Shown one piece after another: positions 7,968 to 16,742 of a stretch of DNA of 64,000 bases. The position numbers and the translations under genes are program-made. This DNA comes from an uncultured Pseudokineococcus sp. (lineage in GTDB: Bacteria; Actinomycetota; Actinomycetes; Actinomycetales; Quadrisphaeraceae). Under the pieces are notes generated by a model that saw only the letters and a list, made by a program, of their open reading frames with translations, did no database searches and was not told the origin of the DNA. The DNA lies in NCBI RefSeq assembly GCF_947499845.1, contig NZ_CANMPM010000002.1, forward strand, positions 186,001 through 250,000. The letters run 5' to 3'. Within the stretch, counting starts at the first letter, position 1, and each line of letters starts with the position of its first letter.

Positions 7968-8840
7968 GTGACCGACCTCGGCGCCGTCTTCCTGCCCCAG
8001 CTCCCGCCCGAGCGCCTGCGCGAGGTCGCGCTGGCGGCCGACGCCTCCGGCCTCGACGAGCTGTGGCTGTGGGAGGACTGCTTCCGCGAGGCGGGCGTCT
8101 CCACCGCGGCCGCCGCCCTGGCGTGGACCGAGCGGGTGCGGGTCGGCGTCGGCCTGCTGCCCGTGCCGCTGCGCAACGTCGCGCTGGCCGCCATGGAGAT
8201 GGCGGTGCTGCACCGCACCTTCCCCGGCCGCGCCGAGATGGTCGTCGGCCACGGCGTGCAGTCGTGGATGGGGCAGGTCGGCGCGAGGCCCGCCTCCCCG
8301 CTGACCCTCCTCGGCGAGCACCTCGACGCGCTGCGCCGCCTGCTCGCGGGCGAGGAGGTGACGACGTCGGGCCGCTACGTGCAGCTCGACGGCGTCCGCC
8401 TCGACTGGTCGCCGCTCGGCCCCGTGCGGGTCCTCGCCGGCGCCGAGGGGGCGAAGACGCTGGAGCTCTCCGGCCGCGCCGCCGACGGCACCGTCCTCGT
8501 GGCCGGCACGACCCCGGAGCGCCAGCGGGCCGCGCGCGAGCGCATCGACGCCGGCCGCGCCGCCGCGGGCCGCGAGGACCACCACCGCGTCGTCACCTAC
8601 CTGCTCACCGCGACGGGCCCCGACGCCCACGAGCGGATGGCGCGCAGCCGCGCCGAGTGGGACCTCCCCGACGCCGACGACGTGGCCGCCGCCGGGACCG
8701 CCGAGCAGGTGGCCGACGCCGTCCGCCGCCTCGGCGACGCGGGCGCCGACGTCGTCGTCCTCCAGCCGACGGCCGACGACCCCGACCCCGCGGGCTTCGC
8801 CGCCTGGGCCGGGGAGCAGGTGCGCCCGCTCCTGCACTGA
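7968..8840 (+). CDS. LLM-class (F420-type) flavin-dependent oxidoreductase
   Basis: 290 residues with a luciferase-like barrel. LAADASGLDELWLWEDCFRE, VRVGVGLLPVPLRNVALAAMEMAVL, GRAEMVVGHGVQSWMGQVG and the C-terminal GTAEQVADAVRRLGDAGADV are standard LLM landmarks. Actinobacterial members commonly use F420, but FMN cannot be excluded. The GTG at 7968 is preceded by TAGGGT at 7955-7960, a leaderless arrangement. The gene stands alone. Substrate unknown. Confidence 0.9.
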   Translation: MTDLGAVFLPQLPPERLREVALAADASGLDELWLWEDCFREAGVSTAAAALAWTERVRVGVGLLPVPLRNVALAAMEMAVLHRTFPGRAEMVVGHGVQSWMGQVGARPASPLTLLGEHLDALRRLLAGEEVTTSGRYVQLDGVRLDWSPLGPVRVLAGAEGAKTLELSGRAADGTVLVAGTTPERQRAARERIDAGRAAAGREDHHRVVTYLLTATGPDAHERMARSRAEWDLPDADDVAAAGTAEQVADAVRRLGDAGADVVVLQPTADDPDPAGFAAWAGEQVRPLLH

Positions 8841-9304
8841 CGGACGGGGCGGCGACTCGACCGGGCGGGCAGGCGGGGGAGCCGACTCGCACAGCCGGGC
8901 ACACGCACCAGGAGCGCTTGGTGACGAGCGCCCGGAGCGGGTGGCGGCGCGGGCGCGGCAGGCACATCAGGCCGGCGCCCCGACCCCAGCACGCCCCAGC
9001 CGAAGCGCGCCGAGCCAGTGCCCGAGCGCCCGCGCCACCACCCGCGGACCCGATCCCGTGCGACCCCGCCCGCACCGGACCCACGCAGGAGCGGGTGGCG
9101 GCACGGGCTCCGCTGGCACGTCAGGCCGGCGCCCCGACCCCAGCGCGCCCCAGCCGAAGAGCGCCGGGCCAGTGCCCGAGCGCCCGCGGCGCCACCCGCG
9201 GACCCAGCCGAGGCGGATGACCGACGCGGCAGGCGAGGACGCCCGGACGAGGACAGCGCCGTCGTCGGGGAGGATGGGGGCGACCACCCACGACAGGACG
9301 AGTG
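8841..9304. other. 464-bp non-coding gap before prfC
   Basis: No convincing gene. An interrupted palindrome CACCAGGAGCGCTTGGTG lies at about 8906-8923, and two ~117-bp imperfect direct repeats (described separately) fill most of the rest. A purine-rich AGGACGAG ends just before the prfC ATG. Long six-frame readings across the gap are GC-rich shadows with repeated Arg/Pro/Ala content. Confidence 0.6.
8935..9205. repeat. Imperfect ~117-bp direct repeat (two copies)
   Basis: Copies at about 8935-9051 and 9089-9205 (period 154 bp) share long blocks, for example GGCCGGCGCCCCGACCCCAG, then CAGTGCCCGAGCGCCCGCG and CACCCGCGGACCC. The copies differ at scattered positions and by small indels, so this is an old duplication. 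Both lie upstream of prfC and do not encode a plausible protein. Confidence 0.85.
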
Positions 9305-10942
9305 ATGAGCACCAGCGCCCCTGCCCTCGCCGAGCCCGAGGCCGCGATCCCCGCGGACGCGCCCGACGCGCCGAGCCGCCACGCGGCGGTGCGGCGGACC
9401 TTCGCCGTCATCAGCCACCCGGACGCCGGGAAGTCGACGCTGACGGAGGCGCTGGCGCTGCACACGGGCGCGGTGACGCGCGCGGGGCACGTGAAGGGCA
9501 AGGCCGGGCGCGCGGGCGTCGTCTCGGACTGGCAGGAGATGGAGCAGCAGCGCGGCATCTCGATCTCGTCGGCGGTCCTGCAGCTGGACCACCACGGGCA
9601 CGTGCTGAACCTCGTGGACACCCCGGGGCACGCGGACTTCTCGGAGGACACCTACCGGGTCCTCGCGGCGGTCGACTGCGCGATCATGCTCGTGGACGCG
9701 GCGCGGGGCATGGAGCGGCAGACGCGCAAGCTCTTCGACGTCTGCAAGCACCGGGGCCTGCCGGTGCTCACGGTCATCAACAAGTGGGACCGCCCGGGGC
9801 GCGAAGCGCTCGAGCTCATGGACGAGGTCGCGCAGGTCACGGGCATGACGCCGACGCCGCTGACCTGGCCGGTGGGCGTCGCGGGCGACTTCCGCGGCGT
9901 CGTCGACCGGCGCACCGGCGGGTACACGCGCTACACGCGCACGCCGGGCGGGGCGACGATCGCCGAGCAGGAGCACCTGTCGCCGGAGCAGGCCCTCGAG
10001 CGCGAGGGCGAGACGTGGACGACCGCCGTCGAGGAGGCCGAGCTCCTCGCCGTCGAGAACGGCGACCACGACGAGGAGGCCTTCCTCGCCGGACGCACGA
10101 CGCCGGTGCTCTTCGCCGCGGCGGTGCTGAACTTCGGCGTCGACCACCTGCTCGAGACGCTGCTCGAGCACGCGCCGGCGCCCGCCCCGCGACCCGACGT
10201 CGCCGGCGCCCCTCGGGCCCTCGACACGGGCTTCTCCGGCCAGGTGTTCAAGATCCAGTCGGGCACGGACCGCGCGCACCGCGACCGCGTGGCGCTCGTC
10301 CGCGTGTGCTCGGGGCACTTCGAGCGCGGGACGCCGCTGACGGTCGCGCGCACCGGCCGCACGCTGACGACGAAGCACGCGCAGCACCTGCAGGGGGCCT
10401 CGCGGACGAGCATCGAGGAGAGCTGGCCGGGCGACGTCGTCGGGCTCGTCGGCGCCTCCGGCATCGAGGTGGGCGACACGCTGCACGCGCGCGGGGCGGT
10501 GGAGTACCCGCCGATCCCCTCGTTCGCGCCGGAGCACTTCGTCGTCGCGCGGCCGGCGGACCTCTCGCGGAGCAAGCAGTTCCACAAGGGCATCGCCGAG
10601 CTCGACGCCGAGGGCGTCGTCCAGGTGCTGCGCTCGGACCTGCGGGGCGAGCAGGCGCCCGTGCTGGCGGCCGTCGGCCCGCTGCAGCTCGAGGTGGCCT
10701 CGCACCGGATGGCGGGCGACTTCAGCTGCCCCATCAGGACGGAGCCGCTGTCCTACAGCGTCGCCCGGCGGACGACGGGCGAGCACGTGCAGGCGCTCAC
10801 CCAGCAGCGCGGCACGGAGGTGCTCGAGCGCCGCGACGGCGACCTGCTCGCCGTCTTCACCGACGTGTGGCGCATGAACGGCGTCGTGCGCGAGCTGCCC
10901 GGCGTCGTCCTCGAGCCCCTCGTCGCCGACACGACCGGCTGA
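9305..10942 (+). CDS. prfC: Peptide chain release factor 3 (RF3 GTPase)
   Basis: 545 residues, the normal RF3 length. GTPase motifs: P-loop SHPDAGKST, switch RGISISSAV, DTPGHADFSEDTYR, and NKWD. The C-terminal region (SYSVARRTTGEHV and FTDVWRMNGV) follows the RF3 pattern. It recycles RF1/RF2 from ribosomes after peptide release. A GTG at 9302 lies immediately upstream of the ATG at 9305; the ATG is preferred because of its spacing from AGGACGAG. A strong hairpin follows the stop. Confidence 0.96.
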   Translation: MSTSAPALAEPEAAIPADAPDAPSRHAAVRRTFAVISHPDAGKSTLTEALALHTGAVTRAGHVKGKAGRAGVVSDWQEMEQQRGISISSAVLQLDHHGHVLNLVDTPGHADFSEDTYRVLAAVDCAIMLVDAARGMERQTRKLFDVCKHRGLPVLTVINKWDRPGREALELMDEVAQVTGMTPTPLTWPVGVAGDFRGVVDRRTGGYTRYTRTPGGATIAEQEHLSPEQALEREGETWTTAVEEAELLAVENGDHDEEAFLAGRTTPVLFAAAVLNFGVDHLLETLLEHAPAPAPRPDVAGAPRALDTGFSGQVFKIQSGTDRAHRDRVALVRVCSGHFERGTPLTVARTGRTLTTKHAQHLQGASRTSIEESWPGDVVGLVGASGIEVGDTLHARGAVEYPPIPSFAPEHFVVARPADLSRSKQFHKGIAELDAEGVVQVLRSDLRGEQAPVLAAVGPLQLEVASHRMAGDFSCPIRTEPLSYSVARRTTGEHVQALTQQRGTEVLERRDGDLLAVFTDVWRMNGVVRELPGVVLEPLVADTTG

Positions 10943-10960
10943 CCGCACACCGATCTGCGC

Positions 10961-10982
10961 GGCGCCGCCGCACGGCGGCGCC
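10961..10982 (+). terminator. Hairpin downstream of prfC
   Basis: The arms GGCGCCGC (10961-10968) and GCGGCGCC (10975-10982) surround a 6-nt loop, 18 nt after the prfC stop. There is no U-run, as is usual for hairpins in very GC-rich actinobacteria. Confidence 0.5.
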
Positions 10983-11106
10983 GAGGCTCCTGACCTCCGG
11001 CGATCTTGCACCAGGGGCGAGCAGCGGTCCGATGCGCAGGTAGCTGTGCGGCGACGCGGTCCTGCCACCGCCCCGACCACCAGCCCGACGACCGACCGGA
11101 GGGGAC

Positions 11107-11484
11107 GTGGACGTGCTCGCCGGGCTCCTCGTCCTGGCCGTGACCGCCGCGGCGATCCTGCTCGTGCTGCGCCTCGTGCGCCCCGACGCGATCGAGCGGC
11201 GGGGGCGCAACGCGTGGGTCGGCATCCGCACGGGGACGACCCTGCGCTCGGAGGCGGCCTGGGTCGCGGCCCACCGCGCCGCCTGGCCGCTCGTGCGAGG
11301 GGGTTCCCTCGCGGCGCTCGCGGCGCTGGCGCTGCTCGGCGTCGCGTGGCTCGCGACGGGCCGCGGCGAGGACCTGCTGGGCCTCGGGAGCGTCGGCGTG
11401 ATGCTCGTGTGGGTGGCACCCCTGCTCGCCTCGATCGGCCCGGCGCACGAGGCGGCCCGCGCCGCGGAGGACGACGAGCACTGA
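11107..11484 (+). CDS. SdpI-like small membrane protein
   Basis: 125 residues with three to four hydrophobic segments. The central motif GRNAWVGIRTGTTLRSEAAW followed by AAHRAAW is the SdpI/YhfL signature (GIRT...TL.S...W...H). Bacillus SdpI gives immunity to the SdpC toxin, but most actinobacterial members are uncharacterised. GTG start at 11107 with GGAGGGGA about 4 nt upstream; a second in-frame GTG lies at 11113. No toxin gene is nearby. Confidence 0.75.
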   Translation: MDVLAGLLVLAVTAAAILLVLRLVRPDAIERRGRNAWVGIRTGTTLRSEAAWVAAHRAAWPLVRGGSLAALAALALLGVAWLATGRGEDLLGLGSVGVMLVWVAPLLASIGPAHEAARAAEDDEH

Positions 11485-11499
11485 CGCCCCGCCTCGGGC

Positions 11500-11587
11500 G
11501 CCGTCGGGGAGGACGGACCCCGCGGCTGCAGGAGCGCCGACCCGCTGACCTGCGGCGACGCTCCGTGACCGGAGGTTCGTCCTCCCC
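11500..11587. terminator. Long-range inverted repeat between convergent genes
   Basis: A 16-bp arm at 11500-11515 (core GGGGAGGACG) is matched by its reverse complement at 11578-11593 (core CGTCCTCCCC), 15 of 16 positions, with a loop of about 62 nt that contains smaller dyads. It sits between the SdpI-like gene and the oppositely oriented sacsin-type gene and could end both transcripts. Confidence 0.4.
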
Positions 11588-11599
11588 GGCGGCGGGCCG

Positions 11600-14500
11600 T
11601 CAGGCGCCGGGGCCGTCCAGCGCCACGTCGACGAGCAGCGTCCAGGGCTCTGGCGAGCCCACCGGTGCGGGCAGGCCCGCGGCGAGCAGCGCCTCGGCGA
11701 GCGCCGACCGCGCACCCCAGGCCCCGGCCGCCAGGGCGAGGACCCGCCCGGCGCCGCGGGCGTCGACCGCGTGCGCGGTGACGGCGCCGTCGGCGTCCTC
11801 GAGCCAGGCGTCGACCGCCTCGCCGTCGACGACGAGCCGGTCGTGCAGGGCGAGCCGCACCCGCTCGACGCCGGGCCCGCCGGCCAGCCGCAGGAGCGCG
11901 CGGACGTCGTCGGGCAGCGGCACCGCCCGCCCGTCGCCGTCGACGCGGCCCGGCACCTCCTCGGTCGCGAGCCCCAGCCCGAGGGCGTCCGCGACGGCCT
12001 CCGCCCCTCCGCGCGGGACGACGAGCGCCGGCCCGCACGCCGGGTGCGCCGCGCGGAGGGGGTCGTCGACGACGACGACGTCCTCGGCCGGGCGGCGCAC
12101 GGCCCGTCCGCCGTCGACCGCGGCGAGGCGCTCGAGGTCGTCGGACGCACCCTCCAGCGGCGGCCCGTGGCCGACCCGGTGCGCCAGCGCCGCCCACGCG
12201 GTGAGCAGGTCGGCGGGCGCCGGGTCACCGAGCGGGTCGAGCACGGCCGCCCAGGCGCGCAGGTCCCCGAGGTCGGCCCAGTCGCGCGCCACGCCCGCGG
12301 CGGCGCCCCAGGCGGGCGGCAGCGCCCGGGCCGCCCCCGAGGCGGGCGCGAGGAGCGCCCGCAGGGCGGGGTCGGCGTCCGGCGCCGCCGTGGGGCCGGG
12401 AGCGCGGCCGTCCGAGGTGGCCGAGCGGTCGCCGACGAGGGCGGTCCCCACGGCGACGGCGGTGGGCGACGGCACCTCGAGGGTCTCCCCCGCCGGTCCG
12501 CGCAGCCGCAGCCTCGGGTGCAGCCGCCCGCCCGCACGAGGGTCGCCCAGGGCCGCGGCGAGCAGGGCGACGACGCCGTCGGCGGCGTCGAGCGGGACGT
12601 CCCCGGGGCCGACCGCAGCGCCGACCGCGGGGCCGACCACGAGGTCGAGGTCGCGCACCAGGGCCACCTCGTCGGCGACCCAGCCCCCCGCGCCGTCGAG
12701 CGCGTCGAGGACGAGGTCGAGCCACTCCGGGGCGGCGTCGGCCAGCGCCCCCGGCGGGTCGTCGAGGTCGACGTCGTCCCACACGAGGAGCCCGGCGGAC
12801 GCCGTGACGCCGGCCGCCGCCAGCACGGCCGCCGGCCAGCGGTCGAGCAGGTCGGTGGCGACCGGCGCGACCTCTTCGGGGTCGAGCGCCGCCTCCGCCG
12901 GGGAGCCGGGCACCACGAGCGACGCCGCGGGCGCGAGCTCGTCGCCGTCGTCGCGCAGCGGGAGGTCGAGCAGCCAGGCACGGGCGCCCGCCACCACGCC
13001 CACGGGCCACGGGTCCGCCCCACCGTCACGAGGGCCGTCGCCGGGTGCGTCGTCGGGCAGGTCGTCGGCGAGCCAGCCGAGCACGACGTCGGCGAGCGCG
13101 TCGACGACGTCGTCCGGGTCGGCGTCGCCGGGCCCGCCGCCGTCCCCGTCGTGATCCTCGTCCGCGAGACCCAGGCCGAGCACGAGCGCGTCGAGGTCGT
13201 CCTCGGCGAGGGCGTCGGCGACGGCGAGGACGGCGCTCCCGGTCGCGGGGTCGTCGAGGAGCGTGCGGGCCCCCGCGGGCGCGGCGCCGAGCCGCTCCAG
13301 CAGCGCGGCCGCCGCCCGGTCCTCGGCGGCGCGGGGGTCGACGAGCCGCAGCCCGTGCTCGACGAGCAGGGCCCCGACCGCCCGGTCGGCCGGCTCGGGG
13401 CCCGCGAGGGCGTCGACGGCGGGGCCGGCCAGGAGCGCGCCCCGGCCCCCCCGTGCCCAGCGCCCGCCGACGAGCGGGACGGGCAGCGCCGACAGGGCCT
13501 CGCGGGCGCGCTGGTCGAGGGCCAGCGGCGCGAGGGCGCCGGCGACGGCGCGCCACCCGGGCAGCCCGCCGCCCTGCCCGTCCTCCGCGGTCGGCTCGGC
13601 GAGGCCGGCCTCGCCCGCGCCCGTGAGGTCCTCCCCCGGGGCCGGGAGGGGCCAGCCGTCCACGAGGTCGGCGAGCGGCAGCCGCCCGACGCCCATCGCC
13701 GTCAGGGCCTCGCGGTGCCGCCGCGGGGAGGCCACGAGCGCGGGCTCGGCCACGGCGAGGGCGGCCAGCGCCGCCGCGTCGGGCTCGACCCCGCCGTCCT
13801 CGAGCGCGAGGGCGCGGGCGCCCGGCAGCAGGCGGGTCCCGCCGGCCGCGGGCGCGAGCAGCGGGACGTCGGGCAGCACGCGCTCGAGCGCCCTCCGCAG
13901 CGCGGCGTCCACCCAGCCCGCCGACGGGCCGACGGGCACGAGGTCGAGCGGGTCGGGCAGCTCCGGCGGCGCCGGGGGCTCGTCGGCGCGCCCGGGCCGG
14001 TCGGCGGGGTCCTCGGCGGGGCGCGGCGGCTCCGCGACGTCGTCGCCCTCCCCCGCGCGCCCGCCGCCGGCGTCGGCCCGCTCGGCCGCGACGAGGGCGA
14101 GGAGGTCGGCGTAGGCCGCCCCGGCCGCGGCGAGGACGGCCTCCGCCGCCGGGCCGGGCTCGACGTGGCGCCGGGTCGGCTCGAGCGGCAGCCCGGCCAC
14201 GAAGACGGCGGGCCAGGGCAGCGGCTCGTCGGTGGGCGTCGGCGCCAGGAGGACGCCCGCGCCGACCGAGGGGCCGGCGCCGCCGTCGAGCCGCCCCAGG
14301 GCCGCGGCGAGCGGGTCGGAGGGCGCGGGAGGACGCCGGGGCAGGGCCCACGCCAGCGCCCACCGGGGGTCGGCGCGCTCCTCGGCGGGACGCCCCGCGA
14401 GCGCCGCCGCCTCGTGGGTGCCGCTGCGGCGCAGCACGACCCAGCGGTCGGCCACGTCACGGAGCACCCGGTCGGCGACGCCGGGCCGCTCCACGCGGAC

Positions 14501-15331
14501 CTCGCCCAGCGCCGGCAGCGCCAGCAGGAGGAGGTCGTCGACGGCGTCGAGCAGCGCGCCGACCGGGGCGACGGCGTCCGGGCGCAGCGGGAGGACGACG
14601 ACGGTCGACCAGCCCCGGTCGAGCAGCGCGGCCGCCTCGTCGCCCCCGGGCACGTCGTCGGGGCCGACCGCGAAGGGGGTCCGCAGCACCGGCAGCGAGC
14701 CGCCCCGGCGCGCGACCTCGGCGGCGAGCTCACCGCCGGCGGCGGACGCGGCCCCGTGGACGGCGGCGTCCGCCCGGCGCCGGTCGAAGCCGACGCCGCC
14801 CGCCGCCGTCAGCAGCGCGGGCGCGTCGCTCACCCCTAGGACGGCCGTGAAGCCGACGCCGAAGCGCCCGACCACGCCCTCCAGCGGGGGGCCGTCGCCC
14901 GCGCCCGGCTCGGGGCGCTTGGTCGAGGCGCGCAGGCCCGACAGGGCCCGCACGCCGGCGGCGTCGAGCGGTGCGCCGCCGCTCGCCGCGAGCAGCACGG
15001 GGACCCCGTCAGCGGCGGAGGAGAGCCGCAGCAGCAGCCGCCCGCGCCCCGCCTCCCCGCCGCGGACGGCGGCGTCGGCGGCGTTCTGCGCCAGCTCGAC
15101 GACGACGCGGTCGCGGTACCCGCCGAGCGCGAGCTCCTCCTCCGCGTTGGCGTCCTCCCGCAGCCGGTCGGGCGAGGCCGTCCAGGCCGCGAGCGTGCGC
15201 GACCGCAGTCGGGCGCAGCCGAAGGGGTCGTCCCGGTCCGCGGGTCCGGGGTCGCCCTCGGGGCGGGAGCCGTCGGGACGACCGGCGTCCTCGGAGGGAC
15301 CGGCGTCGTCGGAGGACCCGGGCGAGCGCAC
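11600..15331 (-). CDS. Sacsin-type ATP-binding (GHKL/Hsp90-like) large protein
   Basis: 1243 residues. Near residues 50-75, RDRVVVELAQNAADAA is the N-box of a GHKL ATPase, and EGVVGRFGVGFTAVLGVSDA supplies the glycine-rich G-box; this resembles the sacsin N-terminal (Hsp90-like) domain. The remaining ~1000 residues are Ala/Asp/Leu-rich with no recognised domain. The likely start is GTG at 15331, 8 nt after the DUF3027 stop; the open frame continues upstream to 16477 but there it is a shadow of the next two genes. Operon order: cold-shock protein, DUF3027, this gene. Function unknown, perhaps a chaperone. Confidence 0.8.
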   Translation of the reverse strand: MRSPGSSDDAGPSEDAGRPDGSRPEGDPGPADRDDPFGCARLRSRTLAAWTASPDRLREDANAEEELALGGYRDRVVVELAQNAADAAVRGGEAGRGRLLLRLSSAADGVPVLLAASGGAPLDAAGVRALSGLRASTKRPEPGAGDGPPLEGVVGRFGVGFTAVLGVSDAPALLTAAGGVGFDRRRADAAVHGAASAAGGELAAEVARRGGSLPVLRTPFAVGPDDVPGGDEAAALLDRGWSTVVVLPLRPDAVAPVGALLDAVDDLLLLALPALGEVRVERPGVADRVLRDVADRWVVLRRSGTHEAAALAGRPAEERADPRWALAWALPRRPPAPSDPLAAALGRLDGGAGPSVGAGVLLAPTPTDEPLPWPAVFVAGLPLEPTRRHVEPGPAAEAVLAAAGAAYADLLALVAAERADAGGGRAGEGDDVAEPPRPAEDPADRPGRADEPPAPPELPDPLDLVPVGPSAGWVDAALRRALERVLPDVPLLAPAAGGTRLLPGARALALEDGGVEPDAAALAALAVAEPALVASPRRHREALTAMGVGRLPLADLVDGWPLPAPGEDLTGAGEAGLAEPTAEDGQGGGLPGWRAVAGALAPLALDQRAREALSALPVPLVGGRWARGGRGALLAGPAVDALAGPEPADRAVGALLVEHGLRLVDPRAAEDRAAAALLERLGAAPAGARTLLDDPATGSAVLAVADALAEDDLDALVLGLGLADEDHDGDGGGPGDADPDDVVDALADVVLGWLADDLPDDAPGDGPRDGGADPWPVGVVAGARAWLLDLPLRDDGDELAPAASLVVPGSPAEAALDPEEVAPVATDLLDRWPAAVLAAAGVTASAGLLVWDDVDLDDPPGALADAAPEWLDLVLDALDGAGGWVADEVALVRDLDLVVGPAVGAAVGPGDVPLDAADGVVALLAAALGDPRAGGRLHPRLRLRGPAGETLEVPSPTAVAVGTALVGDRSATSDGRAPGPTAAPDADPALRALLAPASGAARALPPAWGAAAGVARDWADLGDLRAWAAVLDPLGDPAPADLLTAWAALAHRVGHGPPLEGASDDLERLAAVDGGRAVRRPAEDVVVVDDPLRAAHPACGPALVVPRGGAEAVADALGLGLATEEVPGRVDGDGRAVPLPDDVRALLRLAGGPGVERVRLALHDRLVVDGEAVDAWLEDADGAVTAHAVDARGAGRVLALAAGAWGARSALAEALLAAGLPAPVGSPEPWTLLVDVALDGPGA

Positions 15332-15339
15332 CGCGCCGG

Positions 15340-16113
15340 TCAGGCGACCGGCACGACGTCGAGGACCTGGTCGTCGACGACGGGAGCCGGCACCTGCTCG
15401 CGCCGCACCTCGACGTCGGTCTCGCTGTGTGCGCCGCAGCCGTGGTCGACGCTGACGACCGTGCCGTCGGACGGCGACCACCCGTTGGCGCAGACGCCGA
15501 ACACCTGGCGCATGGCCCCCGGCAGCGGCAGGAAGAACCCGCAACTGCCGCAGCCCGCGGCCGACGCCTTCGCGCTCTCCGCGCCGGGGCCGTGCTCGCC
15601 GTCGTACCAGCGCTGCGCCGCCTCGGCGCGCCCGTCGCGGGACAGCACCCGGCGCCGGCCGAGCCCGAGCTCGTGGAAGCCGACGGCGTCGACGTCCTCC
15701 TCGCCCGTGGCGGTGAAGCCCGGGACGAGCCGCTCGTCGTCCTCCACGCGCGGCAGGACGTCGGCCGGGCCCACGTCGCCGGGCTGGAGCCGCTCGGCCC
15801 AGGGCAGCCACGCCGGCGCGAGGACGGAGCCCTCGCCGGCGAGCAGCTCGGCCTCGCACACCGTGGCGACGCGGGCCCGCGGCGCCCGCGCGAGCGTCAC
15901 CGCCCAGCGCCAGCCCTGGTAGCCCGCTGCGGTGCAGGCGAAGTCGTGCGTGAGGAGGCGGTCGTCCTCGACGCGGACGCCGAGGTGCTCGCCCACGAGG
16001 ACCTCGCCGCGGGGGCCGCGGCCGGCCACGGCCTCGGCGGCCTCGCGCGCCAGGTCCACCGCCCCGGCGAGCACGGCGTCGGAGGCGGGGGCGCGGCGCC
16101 GGCGGGGAGGCAC
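15340..16113 (-). CDS. DUF3027 protein with a probable zinc ribbon
   Basis: 257 residues. Cysteines in AGCGSCGFFLPL, FGVCANGWSP and DHGCGAHSE form a likely zinc site in the C-terminal half, the conserved core of DUF3027. The N-terminal half contains YQGWRWAVTLARAPR, also typical. Start GTG at 16113, 3 nt after the stop of the cold-shock gene. The family is restricted to actinobacteria; its conserved position between a cold-shock protein and a sacsin-type ATPase hints at a role in RNA or protein homeostasis, which is an inference. Confidence 0.88.
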   Translation of the reverse strand: MPPRRRRAPASDAVLAGAVDLAREAAEAVAGRGPRGEVLVGEHLGVRVEDDRLLTHDFACTAAGYQGWRWAVTLARAPRARVATVCEAELLAGEGSVLAPAWLPWAERLQPGDVGPADVLPRVEDDERLVPGFTATGEEDVDAVGFHELGLGRRRVLSRDGRAEAAQRWYDGEHGPGAESAKASAAGCGSCGFFLPLPGAMRQVFGVCANGWSPSDGTVVSVDHGCGAHSETDVEVRREQVPAPVVDDQVLDVVPVA

Positions 16114-16116
16114 GCC

Positions 16117-16497
16117 TCAGCCCTCCAGGTCGTCGGCGACGCGGCGCAGCACGGTCGCGACCTTGCGACCCGCGCTGCGGTCGGGGTAGCGGCCGCGGTG
16201 CAGCTGGTTGGAGACGCCGTCGAGGAGGCGGATGAGGTCCTCGACGACGACGGCCATGTCCTCGGGGCCGCGGCGCGTGCCCGACGTCACGGTGGCGGGG
16301 GCCTGGAGCACCCGCACGGAGAGCGCCTGCTTGCCGCGGCGCCCGTCGGCCACGCCGAACTCGACTCTCGCGCCCGGGGAGACGGTCGTCCCCGCGGGCA
16401 GCGCCGAGGCGTGGAGGAAGACCTCGTCCCCGTCCTCGGCCGCGATGAAGCCGAACCCGCGCTCGGCGTCGAACCACTTGACCCTGCCTGTCGGCAC
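16117..16497 (-). CDS. Cold-shock domain protein with C-terminal extension
   Basis: 126 residues. The first ~65 form a cold-shock domain with RNP-1 (RGFGFIAAED) and RNP-2 (EVFLHASAL) motifs. The rest (AVVVEDLIRLLDGVSNQLHR and DRSAGRKVATVLRRVADDL) is a helical extension absent from ordinary 67-residue CspA proteins but usual in the actinobacterial paralog placed before DUF3027. The start is GTG at 16497, giving PTGRVKWFDAERG. First gene of the three-gene operon. Confidence 0.92.
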   Translation of the reverse strand: MPTGRVKWFDAERGFGFIAAEDGDEVFLHASALPAGTTVSPGARVEFGVADGRRGKQALSVRVLQAPATVTSGTRRGPEDMAVVVEDLIRLLDGVSNQLHRGRYPDRSAGRKVATVLRRVADDLEG

Positions 16498-16628
16498 CCT
16501 CGTCCGTCCTCGCGTCGTCCTGGGCCGGGCGGCTCCCCGCGGTGGGCGCCCGACCCCTGCCAGGGGCCGGCGACCCCGGCGCGGGCCCGCTCCGGCGTGC
16601 ACCCGCCAGGCTAACCCTCCCGAGCGGC

Positions 16629-16634
16629 TAGCGT
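16629..16634 (+). promoter_or_regulatory. Probable -10 box (TAGCGT) for the ligase/racemase operon
   Basis: TAGCGT fits the TANNNT consensus seen before many genes here and lies about 110 nt upstream of the ligase ATG, in the spacer divergent from the cold-shock gene. Confidence 0.35.
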
Positions 16635-16742
16635 CGGGCCGCGCCGACCACGGCGCCCGCCACCGCTGCCCCGCCGACCCGAGCCCCGCCCCCGCGCCCC
16701 ACCTGCCGAGCCCGTCCCTCCCGAGCCCCCGGAGCCCTGCGC

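Noticed and set aside
15332-16477. N-terminal extension of the sacsin-type protein
   Set aside because: The extra frame overlaps DUF3027 and the cold-shock gene entirely and shows shadow composition.
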